Source: Morella rubra (taxonomy: Eukaryota > Streptophyta > Magnoliopsida > Fagales > Myricaceae). From it: a stretch of 64,000 nt of DNA. Shown piece by piece: positions 58,830 through 64,000 of this stretch. The stretch spans positions 4,261,944 through 4,325,943 of the forward strand of contig CM025855.1 of NCBI GenBank assembly GCA_003952965.2, written 5' to 3'. Every line of letters begins with the position of its first letter. Position 1 is the stretch's first letter. The position numbers and the translations under genes are program-made. The notes under the pieces are model-generated. The model did no database searches. It was given only the letters and a program-made list of their open reading frames with translations, and had not been told where the DNA came from.

Positions 58830-59545
58830 TAAGGGTGGGCACCGGAACGGATGGAACCGGAATTGGCCATTCCGGTACCCACCGGAATCATTATTTTCAT
58901 TCCGGTTCCATTCCGGAATCAACCGGAATGGAATCGGAATTGGAACCGGAAATTCCGGTTCCTTATCTGGGCCTAAAAAGTCTAGATTTAGTTTGGGCCC
59001 ATTGGCCCAAAAATGAATTTTTTAAATTGTATTTTGTGGGCCAAAACAAAATAAACATGGTCAAATAACTCTAAATTAAAATTAGAACTAAACAACTAAA
59101 TTTCAAAACAATATTTCATTTTTTCAGGATGTCAAAATAAACTCTAAATTAAAATTACAACTAAATTTCAAAACAAAATAAAACACGGTCAAAATAAACA
59201 ATAAATTAAAATTACAAAAAAAACTACTAAACAAACAATTAATCATACAAATAAGTAAACAACTAAACAACTTGAAAGAGGCAATATTTACAATATTTTT
59301 TGAAATAATCCAAATTGAAAAGGAAAATTCTAAACTAAAATTACAATATTTTTTGAAATTTAAAAAAATTGTACCGGAACTGGAATTTCCGGTATTTCTG
59401 CCGGAATTTTCGGTTCCGGTTCCGAAATTTTCTTAAAATGGGTTCCGGTTTCGGTACCGGAATAGGCCGGAACCGGTACCGAAATTCCGGTACCGGAACC
59501 GGAACCGAAAATTCCGGTGAAAACCGGATAAATTGCACACCCTTA
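58830..59545. mobile_element. hAT-type MITE rich in CCGGAA/TTCCGG repeats (copy 1)
   Basis: Ends TAAGGGTGGGCACCGG and GCACACCCTTA are inverted. They are flanked by the near-identical octamers TTCATAGG (58822-58829) and TTCATAAG (59546-59553), 7 of 8 matching, as expected for a hAT target duplication. Both subterminal regions are packed with CCGGAA, TTCCGG, GGTACCGG and GGAACCGG motifs; the centre is AT-rich with no coding sequence. Short frames across the repeats are artefacts. Confidence 0.85.
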
Positions 59546-59553
59546 TTCATAAG

Positions 59554-60033
59554 AGTCAGGGGGAGCCCCCTTCGGCTTGTCGCCCACGGGGTCCACCGCC
59601 ACCAAAGTCAACGTATATTAGAGTAGGTTTATCCTCAGAATAAATAAATAGTCGATTCTCTTAACAGTTAATTATTGTCAATTAAGTTATAACAAAATAA
59701 AGTGAATTCAATGGGGAAATAAATAAAAGATAAAAAGCTCATAAATAAATAAAAATTCCTAAATCAAGCAGGAGGTGTAAAATCACAAGAGAATGAAAAT
59801 AATAAATCACAAGAGTGTCACTTGATCTCGCGTGGCACCATATCATCCCTTCGGATATCTCTGTCATATACTCATATACTTATAGAGGAAAAAAAATGAT
59901 AGTCTTATAAATTATTACTCCTCACATCACAATTTGAGTTAAATAACAGCGGTATAAGGAAAAAGATTTTGAGTTTTCACAATTCGAATACAGATATTTA
60001 CTTTAAAATTTCTTAAAAATAAACCTAAGATAA
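59554..60033. other. Short spacer
   Basis: Begins with a small GC-rich patch (about 59561-59605, GGGGGAGCCCCCTTCGGC, which can form a hairpin), then AT-rich DNA. No gene recognised. Confidence 0.4.
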
Positions 60034-60036
60034 TTA

Positions 60037-60796
60037 GGGTGTGTTTGCAAATTCTAAAAATCTGAAAAATTTAGGTGATGTGTGAAAATTGAGGAAATTG
60101 AAATTTATTGGATTTTGTGAGAAAGTAGTGTAAAATATTTTGGTAGGTGGTTATAGACCTTTTAGAATAAGAGTGGGTACTGGAATAGATATAATTGATC
60201 CATTCTAGTTTCGGTACCTACATGAGTGAAAATTTTGGTTTCGGTTCCCATATGTGGACTTTTTTGGCCAACTTGTTTTTGCCCCGAATCTGCCCAAGCT
60301 GGAATTTTGGATAAATTAACAATAAATAAAATGTAAAATAAACATTCATCCGAATTCCAAAATCAAAAATGAAATTACAACATTCTAAACTTATGGGTAT
60401 CCTAAACAAAATCATTTCTCCAATTGAACCATAATGCTCCGTAAAATGCCAAAAAAACATTTCGATATGTGCCGAAACCGGAATTGGATTGCCGTTACCG
60501 GATTCGAAAAATTCCAGTTATGACCAGAATATTTTTCCACCCCTATTTTAGAACAAAAATTGGAGGGTTAAATAATGGTTGCATGTGGTCGGTGAAAAAC
60601 GTAGATAGAGAAATTAATTATATTTTTAAAATTAGGGATAAAGTCTTCATTGTCGATATAATTAATAGGGGCAAAGAAGTCAATTAACCTAACTGTTGGG
60701 AGAAATTGATGACACTTTTACGTCTGCAGGTGAATTTTGCTAAAAAATTCACTTCTTTGTTTTTTTCTCCTGAAATCACGTTTTGCAAACACGCCC
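60037..60796. mobile_element. Tourist-like MITE interrupted by a hAT-type MITE
   Basis: Ends GGGTGTGTTTGCAAA and TTTGCAAACACGCCC are near-perfect inverted repeats, flanked by TTA at 60034-60036 and 60797-60799 (PIF/Harbinger target site). Without the 378-bp insertion at 60168-60545 and one copy of its 8-bp duplication the element would be about 374 bp. Confidence 0.8.
60168..60545. mobile_element. hAT-type MITE (copy 2), nested inside the Tourist-like element
   Basis: Ends TAAGAGTGGG and CCACCCCTA are inverted and related to copy 1 at 58830. A perfect 8-bp target duplication TTTTAGAA flanks it (60160-60167 and 60546-60553). Subterminal CCGGAA motifs survive only partly (CCGAAACCGGAATTGG near 60474), so this copy is more decayed or an older subtype. 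Confidence 0.85.
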
Positions 60797-60799
60797 TTA

Positions 60800-61585
60800 A
60801 CTAAAATAAAGGATTGGTTATCTTTCTTTTTTTACAGTAGGGTTATAATTGACATATCCAATAAATTCTTTGTACTTTTCTTAATTTTTGGGTTTGAAAG
60901 GTTAGTAAAGTTTGATCAATTGAAAGTAGAATGGATCAGTAAAACCTTAATTTATGTAAAGTGATATACAAGTTCCAGTAATGTAAGGGTGGGAAACCAG
61001 AATTTTGGTCACAGTTAAAGTTCAGTTTCGGATATATTAAAGTTTGAGCTCCATAAGCAACAGTTTATTTATTGTTCATAGCAGTTATCAAGTGACAAAA
61101 TTAAATGTATTTTAGATGAACTTTTTATTTCAGTTTGTTATTTTACAGAGAAAAAAAATTAAATAATATTGTATTAAATAATTAATTTACGATGGATAGA
61201 ACACACTCAAAATAAAAAGGGTTTAAATTCTATTTCATAAATCCAATCCAAATCCAAGCCCCAAATGTGTAAAAATAGTGTTCGGCCCATATAAAATTTG
61301 ACAAAAAAGGTCCAATTATTAGAACTCAAAAATTCCCATTTTTAGTACCATCCCAATTATAATGACTAATTTAAAACAAATAGGTTATTAAATCAAACTC
61401 ACAGCGAAAAAAGCTAACGTAGTAACGTGTCAGTTAATGGCCACGGCCCACGTCCTAACTAATCATTGTTCGGCAGGTGTACTGTGATTGTGATATGTTA
61501 TTTGACACGTCACCATAACGAATTGATGGTTGGCTGATCACCCCCACACGATCCACATCAAAGGCTATGTCATTAAAATGAGGTG
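60800..61585. other. AT-rich spacer
   Basis: No gene or clear repeat recognised. Confidence 0.4.
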
Positions 61586-61973
61586 AAAATACACTTTTCA
61601 TCCACAAACTATCGGAGTAGTGATACATTATATCCCAAACTACCATCTTTAAGACATTACACTCTCAAACTATCAATGTTATACGTTTTGCATCCTAAAC
61701 TACTCACTTTGACACATTACACATTACACCTTCTAACTACTAATATTAAATACTTTGCACCCTCTATTTGACAATAATACCCTTGAGAAATTAATGAATT
61801 GACAATAATATTTAAGGGCATTATTGTCATTTTAGTTTGAAAATTTGATAAAGGGTGTAAAATGTTAAAAATTGGTAGTTAGAGGGTGCAATGTGTCAAA
61901 ATTGGTAGTTTAAGGTGCAAAGTATAAAATATATGGTAGTTCGTGGGTGAAAAGTGTATTTTTCCCTTAAAAT
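61586..61973. mobile_element. Foldback MITE, AAATACACTTTTCA family (copy 3, best preserved)
   Basis: Left AAAATACACTTTTCATCC and right GGTGAAAAGTGTATTTTTCC are inverted. Arms alternate phrases such as CAAACTATC, TGCATCCTAAACTAC and TTGACACATTAC with their complements on the right (GTAGTTTAAGGTGCAAAG, GGGTGCAATGTGTCAAAA). The middle contains TGAATTGACAATAATA and GGGCATTATTGTCATTTTAG. About 388 bp and uninterrupted, it is the reference for the empty form of the element at 56909. Confidence 0.75.
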
Positions 61974-64000
61974 TATAATGTTATAAGAAATATTAAAAAA
62001 TGTAAAATTTAAAATATCACAAAAGTAAAAGTGTAAAGTTCTGAAACATTAAAAGTTTAACAGATTAAAAACTAAAAGAAAAAAGAAATAATCAAACATT
62101 GCAAAGAAACATTATACGTTCAGCGCACAATCGCCAGCCGGCCCCTTGATCTAGCTAGTACTCCGTCGGCTGCTTCCCCCAAAATGCCCAAATTTTTACC
62201 ATATGAACCCTAGGGGCCGAATAGCAGGATTGTAACAGGATTATGATCAATCGAGGACTAGGGAGGCAATGGGTTATTCGGAGAGGACAACCTTGGGTGA
62301 AACAGGCTCAGATACTATTTTGTCAAAGCCATATTGTAAAGCCCTGGGCCCAAACTCCATAAGGATAGATTTACATATAAAATAAGGCTTTTTCACCATG
62401 GCTAATCATATATTTAGGCCTCAATATTTCAAAACTAATTATTATAATCTCAGCAAAATATTCATAAACCATAAAAAGCCCAAAATTATCAATTCGAGCC
62501 CTAAAATTTACATATTTTCCAACATAAATGAAGATCTCCCAAAAGAATTACACTTAAATCTCCAAAAGTACTTACAAAACACGCCTTCAGGCTACAAAGA
62601 CCTCTAAATATCACGAGGGATATCAAATTGGCCACACAGACTAAAGAGATATATCATCAGACAGTATACTTACCAAAACAAGTTATAAATATTTCAATTG
62701 AGTTTCACGAAATCTTGACAATCACCTTTTATCAAAATTTGTTCAATTCCCCAAATAGTACATCAAAACCATATAAAATACGGTAAACATTTAAAGCTTT
62801 TCCAATAATTGTCGAACAATCTATCGAAACCTAATAGCACCACTTCAATCCAAATTTTGGTCTCTAATATATATTCATACGACCATTTATTAACCCAAAT
62901 CTCTTCAACTTTTAAAATTTAAACATATCTTTATCCACCACTTTAAAATTCAAATATAAGATCCTTATCCATATCTTTCAAATTCAAAATAATCTTTATC
63001 CATATCTTAACCATTAAATTCAAACCTATGATCAAATCTCTATTCAAACCTTTAAATTCGAAAAACGATTCAACCTCTATCCAAAAATCAAAAATAGGAT
63101 TAAACCCTTTACAATTAAAATTATTTACTTAATACCTTTTTCGGGATTACACATATACCATATGGTGTAAATAAGCCTATATAATATAAAGTATTATTAT
63201 TATTATTATTTTTATAAAAAATGAATATATCTTAATTGATTGATTATATATTTTATTTGATTTTAAGAATTTAATTCATTAATTATACAAGACTACCTGA
63301 TCAAAAGAAGCCCTTAATTCGATGCGTACATATGATTCATGAGTTGATCTTTTCCTTCCTTAAAGTTTCCCTACCCCATAATGTGCAAACAGACTGAGGT
63401 TTGGATGAGATTAATTAATCTCATTTAATACTATCATATTCTTCTTGAAAATCTAGCAATTCAAATTATAAGCGAATTCCATATATATGTATTTCCGGAA
63501 GCTGCCCCTGATCCCGGGGCTTATCAAGATCAAGAAGATCGGGTAATTTGAAAGCATACCAAACTAGCTAGATATACGGAAAGTATGCAACTACAAAAGC
63601 GTGGGCATGAAGCAAGAAAGTACCTCCATGGACGCAACTACGTACTATCTTCCTCGTCAACTAACTTCATCATAATTCCTAACAGCCGAGTTCCAACTTC
63701 CAAGTTCCAATCTTTGCTGTAAACTTCTGCATAGAAAAGATTTCATTTGGAGAACAGATAGCATACGGATACAATATGACATGCTGTTGGTATAATGTGT
63801 ACGCCAACTTATGAATCAAAACCAGATTCCCCGAAGAGAACCTTAATTAATTGAACAAAATTTAGTAGCGATTACAGGGTACGTAAATTAATCAAACCAA
63901 AGCCAAAAAATTAACCAAAATCAAGGACAGTACTTATTGTTCTACTACATAAACATATATATAAAACTCTCCGATCGATAAGACTTGTAACTATGCGGTG
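61974..64000. other. AT-rich spacer to the window end
   Basis: No gene recognised. 62340-63160 is unusually A/C-rich on the plus strand, with loosely repeated CTTTAAATTCAAA- and ATCTTTATCCA-type phrases (for example about 62905-63060), an apparent decayed short-period repeat. An ATT microsatellite lies at 63192-63210. A gene could begin beyond the right edge. Confidence 0.4.

Noticed and set aside
58835..59626. Frames with repeated Gly-Thr or Phe-Arg-Asn patterns
   Set aside because: By-products of CCGGAA/TTCCGG repeats in a hAT-type MITE.

Overview
This window is nuclear DNA of a flowering plant, most likely a woody eudicot. The genes have GT-AG introns, the spacers are long and AT-rich, and plant DNA transposons (CACTA, hAT-like, Tourist-like) and a plastid-derived fragment are present. 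The species cannot be named from the sequence. All exon joins below were made by hand from reading-frame continuity and splice consensus.

Seven protein-coding genes can be assembled: (1) a glutaredoxin-like (DUF836-type) protein, minus strand, 6249-9107; (2) a p24-delta/GOLD cargo receptor, minus, 10907-12900; (3) an aminoacylase-1-type M20 peptidase, plus, 17352-22402; (4) an AP2/ERF transcription factor of the DREB26/ERF014 type, plus, 28127-28780; (5) a 12-exon YbaK/ProX-type tRNA-editing-domain protein, plus, 31611-39715; (6) a RING-H2 ubiquitin ligase with an N-terminal zinc ribbon, minus, 41497-42516; (7) a MORN-repeat membrane protein, minus, 51758-53916. They serve separate cell functions: redox, ER-Golgi traffic, acyl-amino-acid hydrolysis, stress transcription, translation quality control, ubiquitination and membrane-associated MORN scaffolding. 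They do not form a pathway.

The gene order itself is informative. From memory, Arabidopsis has p24-delta5 / DREB26 / MORN side by side (At1g21900-21920) and M20 peptidase / ERF014 / YbaK side by side (At1g44820-44835). This window carries both sets interleaved around one ERF gene, which is what an unfractionated ancestral block would look like.

Layout: 1-482 is the end of a CACTA transposon with palindromic subterminal repeats. Then come repeat-rich spacer (to 6.2 kb), the glutaredoxin and p24 genes (6.2-12.9 kb), foldback and tandem repeats (13.4-15.4 kb), the M20 gene with LINE remnants in its large intron (17.3-22.4 kb), spacer, the ERF and YbaK genes (28-40 kb, with Tourist-like MITEs in YbaK introns), the RING gene, another sparse spacer (43-51.7 kb), the MORN gene, and finally a 10-kb gene desert (54-64 kb). 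The desert holds nested elements: a plastid rpoB fragment inside a foldback MITE, and a hAT-type MITE inside a Tourist-type MITE. No tRNA, rRNA, recognisable microRNA precursor or CRISPR array was seen by eye.
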